From positions 3,534,001 through 3,598,000 of the forward strand of contig NZ_CP157278.1 of assembly GCF_040026395.1 (NCBI RefSeq): a stretch of DNA of 64,000 bases, given 5' to 3'. Source of the DNA: Pedobacter lusitanus (GTDB lineage Bacteria > Bacteroidota > Bacteroidia > Sphingobacteriales > Sphingobacteriaceae). Below the pieces are notes generated by a model, which searched no databases, was not told the origin of the DNA, and saw only the letters and a program-made list of their open reading frames with translations. Both the position numbers and the translations under genes were made by a program. Shown in pieces: positions 48,263 through 57,264 of the stretch (position 1 is its first letter; each line of letters starts with the position of its first letter).

Positions 48263-48328
48263 AATAAATCACTTTTTTTTTAGAAAATATCCGCTGATTT
48301 ACAATTAGATATTTTTAAGATTAAAAAC

Positions 48329-48337
48329 TTATCCATA
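48329..48337 (+). promoter_or_regulatory. Near-match DnaA box TTATCCATA
   Basis: Eight of nine bases match the DnaA box, same orientation and 75 bp from the perfect box. Confidence 0.4.
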
Positions 48338-48500
48338 CTCAGATGTTTATTAGTTATCTGGTAGTAAAAAGTTAATAACTCATGCAAAGTTGCTGAAAAA
48401 TAACTTAAAATATTGTGTCTAATTCTCATTTTACCTTAGCTTTAAACATTCTTAAATAGTTACTCTATTTATTTAGACAAGTAATCAACATATTTCTAAC

Positions 48501-48512
48501 GTTGTTAACAAC
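48501..48512. promoter_or_regulatory. Palindrome GTTGTTAACAAC upstream of nadB
   Basis: A perfect 12-bp palindrome ending 22 bp before the nadB ATG, in a position suited to an operator or a transcription-factor site. No regulator can be named. Confidence 0.4.
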
Positions 48513-48534
48513 AAGGTAGAATTAGCAGAATTCA

Positions 48535-50121
48535 ATGAAGAATACAGACTTTTTAGTTATAGGATCGGGGATTGCGGGCTTGAGCTTCGCTTTAAAGGCC
48601 GCTAAGCATGGTAAAGTTTTGATTATTACAAAATCAAACGAAGATGAATCGAATACAAAATATGCCCAGGGTGGGGTAGCTGTAGTTGTTGATAAAGATG
48701 ATTCTTTTGAAAAACATATTCAGGATACTTTAATTGCCGGTGATGGACTTTGTGATCCGAAAATTGTGGAGATCGTGGTGAAAGAAGGGCCTCAGCGCAT
48801 TCAGGAGATCATAGATTACGGAATTAATTTTGACAAGGACACCGCTGGCGTTTATGATCTGGCTAAAGAGGGAGGGCATTCAGAGCATCGTGTTTTGCAC
48901 TATAAAGACGTTACTGGATATGAGATTGAGAGTGTTTTACTGAAGCAAATTCATGAAAATCCGAACATAGAGATATTAACACATTACTTTTGTTTGGAGT
49001 TAATTACCCAACATCACCTTGGTGAGTTTGTTGACAAGAGCACTAAAGTTATTAACTGTTTTGGTGTATATGCCTTTAATACAGAGCTTAACGATGTGGA
49101 AAAGATCTTAGCAAAGGTGACCGTTCTTGCTTCTGGTGGTGCTGGTCATGTCTATTCAAGTACTACAAACCCGGTGATTGCAACTGGAGATGGTATGGCA
49201 ATGGTTTATCGTGCTAAGGGAAAATTAAGGAATATGGAGTTCATTCAATTCCATCCGACGGCTTTGTATAACCCTGGAGAGTATCCATCGTTCTTAATTT
49301 CGGAGGCTGTAAGAGGCTTTGGAGGGGTATTAAAACGTAAGAATGGTGATGAATTTATGTATGAATATGACGAAAGAGGGTCTCTTGCACCACGTGATAT
49401 TGTTGCCAGAGCGATAGATTCTGAAATGAAAAAATCTGGAGAAGATTTCGTTTATCTTGATATAAGACATCGTTCAAAAACTGACATATTGACACACTTT
49501 CCTAATATTTATGCGAAGTGCTTATCTATAGGAATTGATATGACCAAAGATTTAATTCCTGTAACTCCGGCAGCACATTATATGTGCGGAGGAATTATGG
49601 TGGATGAATTTGGAAGATCTTCTATTCATAATTTATATGCCTGCGGAGAATGTTCTTCCACAGGTTTACACGGTGCAAACAGACTTGCTTCAAATTCATT
49701 GCTGGAAGCTCCTGTTTTTGCCCATCGGATTTATCTGGATGCAGTAGAAAAGTTTAAAGAAAGCTTTATTCCGGAAAATATTCCGGAATGGAACGACGAT
49801 GGTGTTGTTCAATCTGATGAAGATATTCTGGTTACACATAACCTGAGAGAAACTCAGAAATTAATGAGTGATTATGTGGGTATTGTACGTTCTGATTTCA
49901 GGCTTGACAGGGCTATGAGACGTTTGTTTTTACTTCATGAAGAAACTGAAGAATTTTATAAAGCGAATAAAGTATCAGTTAAGTTATGTGAATTAAGAAA
50001 TGTGATACAGGTTGCTTTTACAGTGATTAAGTCCGCAATGGCCAGAAAAGAAAGCAGGGGATTACATTATACTACTGATTATCCCGGTCATGCTGAAAAA
50101 TTAACAGATACTATTTTTTAA
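48535..50121 (+). CDS. nadB: L-aspartate oxidase
   Basis: 528 residues. FAD-binding motif VIGSGIAGLSFALKAA at the N-terminus, the KYAQGGVAVV loop, HRVLHYKDVTG, and GGIMVDEFGRSSIHNLYACGECSSTGLHGANRLASNSLLE near the FAD end. It oxidises aspartate to iminoaspartate, the substrate of NadA. The plus strand is noticeably G-rich here compared with genes to the left. The gamma-carbonic anhydrase gene follows after 12 bp. Confidence 0.95.
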   Translation: MKNTDFLVIGSGIAGLSFALKAAKHGKVLIITKSNEDESNTKYAQGGVAVVVDKDDSFEKHIQDTLIAGDGLCDPKIVEIVVKEGPQRIQEIIDYGINFDKDTAGVYDLAKEGGHSEHRVLHYKDVTGYEIESVLLKQIHENPNIEILTHYFCLELITQHHLGEFVDKSTKVINCFGVYAFNTELNDVEKILAKVTVLASGGAGHVYSSTTNPVIATGDGMAMVYRAKGKLRNMEFIQFHPTALYNPGEYPSFLISEAVRGFGGVLKRKNGDEFMYEYDERGSLAPRDIVARAIDSEMKKSGEDFVYLDIRHRSKTDILTHFPNIYAKCLSIGIDMTKDLIPVTPAAHYMCGGIMVDEFGRSSIHNLYACGECSSTGLHGANRLASNSLLEAPVFAHRIYLDAVEKFKESFIPENIPEWNDDGVVQSDEDILVTHNLRETQKLMSDYVGIVRSDFRLDRAMRRLFLLHEETEEFYKANKVSVKLCELRNVIQVAFTVIKSAMARKESRGLHYTTDYPGHAEKLTDTIF

Positions 50122-50133
50122 TATATATATAAT

Positions 50134-50643
50134 ATGCCCGTTATTTTGCCGGTTTTAGATAAAAATCCCCAATGGGGAGAGAATTGTTTCATTGCTCCCA
50201 ATGCAACTATAGTAGGAGATGTAACTATGGGAACAAATTGTTCGGTATGGTTTAATGCTGTGATCAGAGGCGATGTAAATACTATTACCATTGGAAATGA
50301 CAGCAATATCCAGGATGGTGCTGTTATACATGCTACGTACCTTAAGGCTGCTACTACAATAGGCAATAGAGTCTCTGTAGGGCATAATGCCATAGTACAT
50401 GGCTGTGTACTGAAGGATCATGTTTTAATAGGTATGGGAGCTATAGTGATGGATAATGCTATTGTAGAAGAGTATTGTATAATCGGAGCTGGTTCTGTGG
50501 TGCTGGAAAACACAATTTGTGAGAGCGGATTTCTTTATGCCGGTACACCAGCAAAAAAAATAAAGCCCATTACTGAAGAGCAAAGGGCTTTATTGAATAA
50601 GCTGCCGGATAATTATATTATGTATGCTGACTGGTTCAGATAA
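50134..50643 (+). CDS. Gamma-carbonic anhydrase family protein
   Basis: 169 residues forming a left-handed beta-helix with hexapeptide repeats (NATIVGDVTMGTNCSVWF, RGDVNTITIGNDSNIQDGAVIH). Metal-ligand histidines appear in DGAVIHATYL and VSVGHNAIVHG. Family members (YrdA/PaaY) bind metals, and only some show carbonic anhydrase activity. Probably cotranscribed with nadB. Exact activity uncertain. Confidence 0.9.
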   Translation: MPVILPVLDKNPQWGENCFIAPNATIVGDVTMGTNCSVWFNAVIRGDVNTITIGNDSNIQDGAVIHATYLKAATTIGNRVSVGHNAIVHGCVLKDHVLIGMGAIVMDNAIVEEYCIIGAGSVVLENTICESGFLYAGTPAKKIKPITEEQRALLNKLPDNYIMYADWFR

Positions 50644-50644
50644 T

Positions 50645-52279
50645 CTATTTTTCTTTAGGTAAGGTTATCGTCTCGTTTCTATCCCAGTTAGCACGTATTG
50701 AGAGCTCTTTAGGCTCATTATATATAGTTTCTGGTTGTAAACCCAGCTTGACATTACCCGTATCCCAGACGCCGTTTTTATTGGTATCATAGATAATTCT
50801 GATAAAATATTTTCCGGCTCTGTAATTAGCAAACTTTACGGTGGTATCACTGGATACCACCAGGCTGTTTACAATGGCTTTTGACTCATTTGTAACCTCC
50901 AGCAGGAATTGTTTATTAGGTTCCGGTACGACAATTTTCACCTGTAATGTACCATAATCATCTTTTTTAGCTAGTTGGAATTTTTTGGTAAACTCTTTAT
51001 TTTTGGTATCAAACAAAGCTGTAAATGAACCTTCTTTGAATTTGATTTCATAGATATTATTGGCTCTCCAGGGATAAATCAGATGGTAGGCAAGAAAATC
51101 TGAACTATCCTGTACTACAGTAAAATTGGTTTTGACTACTGAGTCTTCCATCAGGGTTATTTTTGATGGATCTACTGCTGTTATTGGTATACCAAAAGTT
51201 AATGTAAAAGGTTTATTCGGGTTAATCAGGTTTGCTTCGATATTATCTGTAGCTACAACTGTTCTTTTATAAGTATCCTTTTTTCCTCTGTTGAAATTGG
51301 CTGTCTGAAGCAATTTACCTGCATCAGTTATACTTATTTTTGTGGAGTCAAAGCTTAAATCTGCTAACCAGACTTTAACTGAATCACCCGTTTTATTGAA
51401 TTTTACCTTTTTACTGATGTCCAGATTTTTAGGTTCAAGGACTATAATTTCAGGTTTTTTCAGTTTCTGATTGAAATTCATGGTAATACTTCCATCGGGA
51501 TTTAATCTTCTGTCGTTTATTCTGAAGACAATTGCATCCTCTTTAAAGACGGCCATGTTAACATTCTGTGTGTCTTTTTTAAGTACTATCGGTTCCTTTA
51601 TAAAGCCTATTTCGTCAGAAACCTGCTGATAAATCTTGTCACTGCTTTGCTCTTTCAGCGCATAGATTTTATAGGTATCAGCTCTTAAATTATTTATTTT
51701 ATAATTTCCGCTACTGTCTGTTAAAGTATAAATTGAAGCTTTCTTTTTTCCGAACAGTGTGTCTCTGGATAGGGGGAATACAAAAGCTACACCTTCTATT
51801 AATGGTTTACCTGTTAACGATTCTTTGATATTTCCAGAGATACTTAAAGAGTCAAGAGATGGTCCGGTTGAAAAAACGTAGCTGAAATTTTTTAGTACGT
51901 TTCCTTCGTTAACGTCAGCAATTGCTTTACCAAAGTTTAGTGTATAAGTTGTGTTTTTTTCCAGGGAATCTTTAAAGGTAATTTCAAGTGATTTGTCTTT
52001 TACTTTTAAGGTAGGCAGTACTTCCACATCCGGAGAGATGGAAAATTGTTTGTACTGATCCACCAGTTTAAAATATTCATCAAATTGTATCACTATCTTT
52101 TTTGTACTGAAATTTCTGGTCAGATTTTTTGGAAGCATAGAAAGAACTTTTGGTGGAGTTTTATCTTTCGGGCCTCCCTGTGGACCCGGTCCAATGCTTG
52201 CGCAACCATAAATCAGGGAAATTCCTAAAAATATGTAAAAGAAAATCTGTGTAATCTTTAATAAGCTGTTTTTGGCCAT
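50645..52279 (-). CDS. Big_5 (Ig-like) domain lipoprotein
   Basis: 544 residues. A lipobox (LIYGCAS, Cys26) is followed by SIGPGPQGGPKDKTPP, a hallmark of this Bacteroidota family. A Big_5 domain (about 40-135; IQFDEYFKLVDQYKQFSISP) and a carboxypeptidase-regulatory-like beta domain (about 150-215) come next, with more beta-sandwich domains to the end. Likely on the outer membrane; function unknown. Upstream leader holds competing hairpins. Confidence 0.85.
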   Translation of the reverse strand: MAKNSLLKITQIFFYIFLGISLIYGCASIGPGPQGGPKDKTPPKVLSMLPKNLTRNFSTKKIVIQFDEYFKLVDQYKQFSISPDVEVLPTLKVKDKSLEITFKDSLEKNTTYTLNFGKAIADVNEGNVLKNFSYVFSTGPSLDSLSISGNIKESLTGKPLIEGVAFVFPLSRDTLFGKKKASIYTLTDSSGNYKINNLRADTYKIYALKEQSSDKIYQQVSDEIGFIKEPIVLKKDTQNVNMAVFKEDAIVFRINDRRLNPDGSITMNFNQKLKKPEIIVLEPKNLDISKKVKFNKTGDSVKVWLADLSFDSTKISITDAGKLLQTANFNRGKKDTYKRTVVATDNIEANLINPNKPFTLTFGIPITAVDPSKITLMEDSVVKTNFTVVQDSSDFLAYHLIYPWRANNIYEIKFKEGSFTALFDTKNKEFTKKFQLAKKDDYGTLQVKIVVPEPNKQFLLEVTNESKAIVNSLVVSSDTTVKFANYRAGKYFIRIIYDTNKNGVWDTGNVKLGLQPETIYNEPKELSIRANWDRNETITLPKEK

Positions 52280-52330
52280 TTATATGCGATATAATGAAAT
52301 CTTTAACCTTTTTAATAATTATGATCTGGA

Positions 52331-52379
52331 ACATCTGAAAGCGCCTTATATCGCTTTAAATCAAGTCGCTTTCGGATGT
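52331..52379. other. Nested, mutually exclusive hairpins upstream of the Big_5 gene
   Basis: ACATCTGAAAGCG (52331-52343) pairs with CGCTTTCGGATGT (52367-52379), 13 positions with one wobble. Within it, the same AAAGCG (52338-52343) can instead pair with CGCTTT at 52352-52357. The two structures exclude each other, as in a leader switch. It is in the mnmG-Big_5 intergenic region. Confidence 0.45.
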
Positions 52380-52395
52380 CTTTGTTTTGATAGTT

Positions 52396-52418
52396 AATAC
52401 ACTGATATTCAGTGTATT
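52396..52418. terminator. Hairpin after mnmG
   Basis: A 10-bp perfect stem AATACACTGA/TCAGTGTATT with a 3-nt loop, 6 bp after the mnmG stop. The minus-strand T-tail is poor, so termination may be partial; the plus side has a T-rich tail but no gene upstream. Confidence 0.5.
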
Positions 52419-52423
52419 GTGTT

Positions 52424-54286
52424 TTATTTGCTAATATGTACCATTAGAACTGAGATATCAGATGGAGAAACTCCGGAAATTCTTGATGCCTGTCCTAAAG
52501 TACGTGGTTTTATTTTCAATAATTTCTCTCTTGCTTCTTTTGACAAGGACACTAAAGATGAATAATCAAAATCAGGATTAATATCTTTGTCCTCCATCTT
52601 TTGCATTTTGTTTACGATTTCCTGTTCTTTCTGGAAATAGCTTTCATATTTGATTTTGATTTCTGCCTGTTCAATAGTTTCCTGATCAAAGGTATTCAGA
52701 TATTCATCCAGGCTTTTGCTTACCTTTCTTACATCATCTATGCTAACCTGTGGTCTGCCGAGTACACTTACTATTTTTACATTTTGAGCTAGTGGTGTAG
52801 AACCTAAAGTTTCCAGCATATCATTTGCTTCGGTCATATCAATTCCCTGTTTACGGGTAAATGCTACGATATCATCTGAGTTTGAAATTTTCTGATGAAC
52901 GATTGCTAAACGCTCGTCACTAATTAATCCCAGAGAGTGACCAATAGGGGAGAGCCTGATATCCGCATTGTCCTGACGTAATAGTAATCTGTGTTCTGCT
53001 CTTGAAGTAAACATGCGATAAGGCTCTTCGGTTCCTTTAGTAACCAGGTCATCAATTAATACACCTATATAAGACTCTGATCTCTTCATAATTAACGGAG
53101 ATTTCTCATTTATCTTTAAATGCGCATTTATTCCTGCGATAAAACCTTGACTAGCAGCCTCTTCGTATCCTGTAGTTCCATTAATCTGTCCTGCAAAGTA
53201 TAAATTCTCTATTAATTTGGTTTCTAATGTCAGAGAAAGCTGAGTAGGCGGAAAATAATCGTATTCAATTGCGTAACCTGGTCTGAACATTTTTGCATTT
53301 TCAAAACCTGGTATCTGAATCAGTGCTCTGTATTGTACATCTTCCGGCAGGGAAGTTGAAAATCCGTTTACATAGATTTCGCAGGTATTCCATCCTTCTG
53401 GTTCTACAAAAATCTGGTGTCTGTCACGTTCTGCAAACCTGTTTATTTTATCTTCAATTGAAGGACAATATCTTGGCCCAAGCCCCTTTATTCTTCCAGT
53501 GAACATTGGAGATTTTTCAAATCCTTCTTTTAAAGTTTCATGAACATTGCTATTTGTATAGGTGATCCAGCAGCATCTTTTTTCCGTTGGTCTTTCTACA
53601 TTTGTGTAAGAAAATCTTCCCGGATTTTCGTCTCCCCATTGCTCTTCCATCAGTGAATAATTTAATGATCTTCCATCCACGCGTGGGGGAGTACCAGTCT
53701 TCATTCTGCCGGCTTCGAAACCAATTGAAGTTAATTGTTCTGTAATTCCAGTAGCAGCTTTTTCACCTGTTCTGCCACCACCAAATTTCTTCTCACCAAT
53801 ATGGATTAATCCATTTAAAAATGTACCATTGGTTAGGACTACACTTTTGGCTTTTATCTCAACTCCGATGGATGTTTTTACACCCGTTACTTTATTGTTT
53901 TCTATGATCAGACTGCTGACCATATCCTGCCAGAAATCTACATTTGGTGTGCGTTCTAAAGCCAGTCTCCATTCTTCTGCAAATCGTTTTCTATCGTTTT
54001 GTGCACGTGGACTCCACATAGCCGGACCTTTAGAAAGATTCAGCATTCTGAACTGTAAAGTGGTCTTATCGCTGATGATTCCGGAGTAGCCACCCATAGC
54101 ATCTATCTCTCTTACTATTTGTCCTTTTGCCACTCCACCCATTGCTGGATTGCAACTCATCTGTGCAATTGTCTCCATATTCATGGTGACTAATAAAACG
54201 GAAGATCCCATGTTTGCTGCTGCCGCCGCGGCTTCACAACCTGCGTGTCCGGCACCTACAACAATCACATCATATTCTTTAAACAT
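52424..54286 (-). CDS. mnmG: tRNA uridine-5-carboxymethylaminomethyl modification enzyme MnmG
   Basis: 620 residues, standard length. FAD-binding [10 protein letters not shown] near residue 12, [43 protein letters not shown], and the C-terminal helical domain with [18 protein letters not shown]. Works with MnmE to modify the wobble uridine of tRNAs. Two parS-like sites lie upstream of it; in many bacteria mnmG is an origin-proximal gene. Confidence 0.97.
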   Translation of the reverse strand: MFKEYDVIVVGAGHAGCEAAAAAANMGSSVLLVTMNMETIAQMSCNPAMGGVAKGQIVREIDAMGGYSGIISDKTTLQFRMLNLSKGPAMWSPRAQNDRKRFAEEWRLALERTPNVDFWQDMVSSLIIENNKVTGVKTSIGVEIKAKSVVLTNGTFLNGLIHIGEKKFGGGRTGEKAATGITEQLTSIGFEAGRMKTGTPPRVDGRSLNYSLMEEQWGDENPGRFSYTNVERPTEKRCCWITYTNSNVHETLKEGFEKSPMFTGRIKGLGPRYCPSIEDKINRFAERDRHQIFVEPEGWNTCEIYVNGFSTSLPEDVQYRALIQIPGFENAKMFRPGYAIEYDYFPPTQLSLTLETKLIENLYFAGQINGTTGYEEAASQGFIAGINAHLKINEKSPLIMKRSESYIGVLIDDLVTKGTEEPYRMFTSRAEHRLLLRQDNADIRLSPIGHSLGLISDERLAIVHQKISNSDDIVAFTRKQGIDMTEANDMLETLGSTPLAQNVKIVSVLGRPQVSIDDVRKVSKSLDEYLNTFDQETIEQAEIKIKYESYFQKEQEIVNKMQKMEDKDINPDFDYSSLVSLSKEAREKLLKIKPRTLGQASRISGVSPSDISVLMVHISK

Positions 54287-54300
54287 CTTATTTTTATTTA

Positions 54301-54316
54301 TGTTCCACGTGAAACG
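54301..54316. promoter_or_regulatory. parS-like site 1, TGTTCCACGTGAAACG
   Basis: Matches the known ParB-binding consensus TGTTCCACGTGAAACA in 15 of 16 positions. It lies 15 bp upstream of the mnmG ATG. ParB loading here would nucleate the origin-segregation complex. Confidence 0.75.
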
Positions 54317-54346
54317 TCGCCTGTATTTTTCTTTGTGAAGCGAGTG

Positions 54347-54362
54347 TGTTCCACGTGGAACG
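54347..54362. promoter_or_regulatory. parS-like site 2, TGTTCCACGTGGAACG
   Basis: 14 of 16 positions match the parS consensus, and its inner 14 bases are a perfect palindrome. Centre-to-centre distance from site 1 is 46 bp. Confidence 0.7.
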
Positions 54363-54424
54363 TTAATTTTTATTATAGTTCAACGGGCTTGTTTATTTTA
54401 AAGAGAGCCTTGTGAGGGCTTAAA

Positions 54425-56299
54425 TTAAGCCGGTTTATTTGTTTTTTCTGATAATTCAACCCAGCGTTCCATAGTTTGTTCCAGGGTAGTATTCAACTTT
54501 TCAATTGCTTTGGTTACTTCTTGTATTTCCATATAGTTAGCACTATCAATAGAAAGCAATGAGTTCGTTAATTTATCTATTTCGTTTTCTGTTTCTGCTA
54601 TTTTTGCTTCAGAATCATCCAGTTCTTTCTGCTCTTTGTAAGTTAATTTATGAGTAGGAGCCGCTGCAGTTTTCTGTTCGTTTTTGGGAGATTTACTATC
54701 TGTTTTTTCTTTTGGAGTTTCAAGGCTGATTCTGTATTCTGAATAATTACCATTGTAAATGCTTACCGCACCATCACCTTCCATAATGAATAATTGCTCA
54801 CTCATTTTGTCTAATAAATACCTGTCGTGAGAAACCAGTATTAAAACACCAGGAAAATTTTCAAGGAATTCTTCCAGTACATTTAAGGTGTCAATATCTA
54901 AATCATTGGTAGGCTCATCCAGTATAAGGAAGTTAGGGTTTTGCATCAAAACCTTCATCAGGTGTAAACGCTTTTTCTCTCCTCCACTTAATTTTTCTAC
55001 CATCCCATGTTGTTTCTTAGGAGGGAAGAGGAATAAAGTTAATAACTGAGATGCTGAGATCATAGAACCATCAGCCATCTTAATATATTCAGCATCTGAT
55101 TTTACGATATCAATTACTCTTTCTTTTTCATTGAAAGCTAAACCACCTTGTTTATAATATCCATAGACAGTAGTTTCTCCGGTACTTACATTCCCTTTTT
55201 CAGGAGTTAAAAATCCTGTAATAATATTCAGAAGAGTAGATTTTCCGGTACCATTTTTTCCTGCCAGACCAATACGGTCTGCGCGTTTGAATGTATAGCT
55301 GAAATCGTTGATTATTTTTTTCTCATCAAAGGACTGACCGATATGATCCAGCTCCAGGATTTTATTTCCCTGGCGGGACATTTTCATACTCAGTGTTACA
55401 CTTCCATTGTCTGAACGTTGTTTGGTCTTAGACTCTAAATCATAAAAAGCATCTATTCTGGATTGAGATTTAGTTGTTCTTGCAGCAGGCATTCTGCGCA
55501 TCCATTCCAATTCTTTTTTCAGCAGGTTTTTATTTTTCTGAAAGGTAGCATCATCAGAAGCTTCCCTTTCTGATTTTTTTTCCAGGAAATAAGCGTAGTT
55601 CCCATTGTAATTATAAATCTTACCTCTATCCAGCTCGACTATAGTGTTACAAACATTATCCAGAAAGTACCTGTCGTGTGTTACCAGCAGGATAGTTTTA
55701 TTTCCTGAAGTCAGTAATTTTTCCAGCCATTCAATAGTGTCAATGTCCAAATGGTTGGTAGGCTCATCCAATACATAAATCTCCGGATCTTCAATTAACA
55801 GTTTAGCTAGTGCTAAACGTTTTTTCTGACCACCGGATAAGGTTGCTATTTTTTGCTGAAGATGATTTATACCCATACGGCTTAAAATCGTTTTGATTTC
55901 ATGCTCATATTCCCACGCATTATGTTCGCTTAATTCTTCATATAAACGGTTAAGCGTTTTTTCATCAGGATTAGGATCTTCAATCAGCTCTTCGTATTCT
56001 TTGATTAACTGTTGCTGTTTATTCTCTGTAGAAAAAATAAAATCACTGATAGAATAGCCGTCAGGGAAGGAGGGCTCCTGATCAAGAAAGCCAATCTTTA
56101 CAAATTTATTTTTTACAATTTTCCCTTCCAGCGGAGTAAACCGCTCGGCAAGTAATTTTAATAAGGTACTTTTACCGGCTCCGTTGATTCCAACCAACGC
56201 TACCCGCTGACCTGTCTGGATGCCTAAGGTTAAATTTTTGAATAACCATTCATCATTGTAGGCATGGCCTAAATTTTCTGCTGCAATTAATGTGCTCAA
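54425..56299 (-). CDS. ABC-F family ATP-binding protein
   Basis: 624 residues with two ABC domains. Walker A motifs GINGAGKST (37-45) and GKNGTGKST, signature motifs LSGGQKKRLALAK and LSGGEKKRLHLMK, and the linker typical for ABC-F proteins. The C-terminal region is a coiled coil of the Uup type. No TM segments, so it acts on ribosomes or nucleic acids. The start is TTG at 56299; an upstream stop excludes other starts. Confidence 0.93.
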   Translation of the reverse strand: MSTLIAAENLGHAYNDEWLFKNLTLGIQTGQRVALVGINGAGKSTLLKLLAERFTPLEGKIVKNKFVKIGFLDQEPSFPDGYSISDFIFSTENKQQQLIKEYEELIEDPNPDEKTLNRLYEELSEHNAWEYEHEIKTILSRMGINHLQQKIATLSGGQKKRLALAKLLIEDPEIYVLDEPTNHLDIDTIEWLEKLLTSGNKTILLVTHDRYFLDNVCNTIVELDRGKIYNYNGNYAYFLEKKSEREASDDATFQKNKNLLKKELEWMRRMPAARTTKSQSRIDAFYDLESKTKQRSDNGSVTLSMKMSRQGNKILELDHIGQSFDEKKIINDFSYTFKRADRIGLAGKNGTGKSTLLNIITGFLTPEKGNVSTGETTVYGYYKQGGLAFNEKERVIDIVKSDAEYIKMADGSMISASQLLTLFLFPPKKQHGMVEKLSGGEKKRLHLMKVLMQNPNFLILDEPTNDLDIDTLNVLEEFLENFPGVLILVSHDRYLLDKMSEQLFIMEGDGAVSIYNGNYSEYRISLETPKEKTDSKSPKNEQKTAAAPTHKLTYKEQKELDDSEAKIAETENEIDKLTNSLLSIDSANYMEIQEVTKAIEKLNTTLEQTMERWVELSEKTNKPA

Positions 56300-56801
56300 A
56301 GTATATTTTTAACGAATTATCAGATAAGAAATTACCGGCAAAAGTAAGCAATATTTGTGGGTATAATATTCATGTGTTTAAACATCTAAATATTATATTA
56401 CAATTAAGTAACGTACGGAGTTATAAGTATATAATGAAAATCAGAAATGGCAATGATTTGGGAAATCAGAATGCTGAAATAATTTATATGCCGTAGCCAC
56501 AGGGCCTTAAAAAACTGGGGTATCATTGTTCGTCATTTCAGCAGGTTTGCCGGATAATTTGAATCAAAATACAAAAAACCGGCGAAATGAGGTATTTGAT
56601 CTGGCTTCTGGTTTTAATCTTCCTTTTAACGTACATTAGAGGCGATTTAACGAGGTTATTGGCATTTTGGAATAATAACCCTAAGAAAAGTTAAAAATGG
56701 CCTGTACTGCTTTAAAATGAGTCGGGTTTTTGAGTCGAGAAAGTTGTCTGTAACTAGTTTATAATCAGTTGTTTATTTGTTTCTGTTGCTGGAAATCAAA
56801 A
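56300..56801. other. 502-bp gap between ybeY and the ABC-F gene
   Basis: AT-rich sequence. It contains a short plus-strand ORF (56587-56694), which I list separately, and an imperfect inverted repeat around its start: TCATTTC (56533-56539) with GAAATGA (56584-56590) and TTTGCCGG (56546-56553) with CCGGC. The ABC-F end carries a near -7 box (TACTTTTTG on the reverse strand). No tRNA or longer ORF seen. Confidence 0.6.
56587..56694 (+). CDS. Candidate 35-residue membrane protein
   Basis: An ATG-to-TAA frame in an otherwise empty 500-bp gap. The peptide is one hydrophobic helix (YLIWLLVLIFLLTYI) followed by a polar RGDLTRLLAFWNNNPKKS tail, a typical inner-membrane micropeptide layout. The start codon lies within the 3' arm of an inverted repeat. 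Transcription or translation is not shown. Too short for family recognition. Confidence 0.5.
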   Translation: MRYLIWLLVLIFLLTYIRGDLTRLLAFWNNNPKKS

Positions 56802-57254
56802 TCAAATAGCAGAATTAGTCAGTGCAGCACTCCATAAAGCAAGATATTCATCTTCTTTTTGGGTCATCAGCGTTTTTGCTGCTTTTCCTTTGTCTTTATA
56901 ACCTAACAGGTGAAGTGTACCATGAATCATTACTCTGCATAGTTCATGTTGTACAGTTCCTTTGAATTGTTTAGCATTTTCCTGTATGCGCTCAATACTG
57001 ATAAAAATATCTCCTTCAATCATTTTAAGCGTCTCTGAGTTATCAAAAGTAATTACATCTGTGTAGGTGTCATGATTAAGATATTGCTGGTTTATAGCCA
57101 GCAGATATTCGTCAGAACAAAGAATAAAGCTTAACTCCTCCAGCTGATAACCTTCTGCAATGATTGTATCATTGATCCATCCTCTGATCAGGGTTTTATT
57201 TTTAAGATTATACTTAACGTCTTCCAGAAAAAAATTGATAGCAGGTTTACTCAT
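56802..57254 (-). CDS. ybeY: Endoribonuclease YbeY
   Basis: 150 residues. Metal-binding signature MIHGTLHLLGYKDKGKA: the first two His are present, but the third position of the classic HGxLHLxGYDH is Asp-Lys here, a variation also seen in Bacteroidota homologues. Acts in 16S rRNA processing and ribosome quality control. Located 10 bp after the DUF4175 gene. Confidence 0.93.
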   Translation of the reverse strand: MSKPAINFFLEDVKYNLKNKTLIRGWINDTIIAEGYQLEELSFILCSDEYLLAINQQYLNHDTYTDVITFDNSETLKMIEGDIFISIERIQENAKQFKGTVQHELCRVMIHGTLHLLGYKDKGKAAKTLMTQKEDEYLALWSAALTNSAI

Positions 57255-57264
57255 GAATCACAGT

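Larger units (their letters stand above)
48142..48534. other. Divergent nadA-nadB gap, candidate replication origin
   Basis: 393 bp, the longest non-coding stretch in this half apart from 56.3-56.8 kb. Very AT-rich, with TTATCCACA (perfect DnaA box, 48254-48262), TTATCCATA (48329-48337), poly-T and poly-A tracts and a 12-bp palindrome. Hand counts show C over G on the plus strand to the left and a shift toward G to the right; nadB and the next gene are strikingly G-rich on the plus strand. This suggests, without proving it, an origin. No ORF is present. Confidence 0.5.

Noticed and set aside
49391..49396. CACGTG core in nadB as a third parS site
   Set aside because: Flanking bases do not match the parS consensus; the same applies to the CACGTG at 54004-54009 in mnmG.
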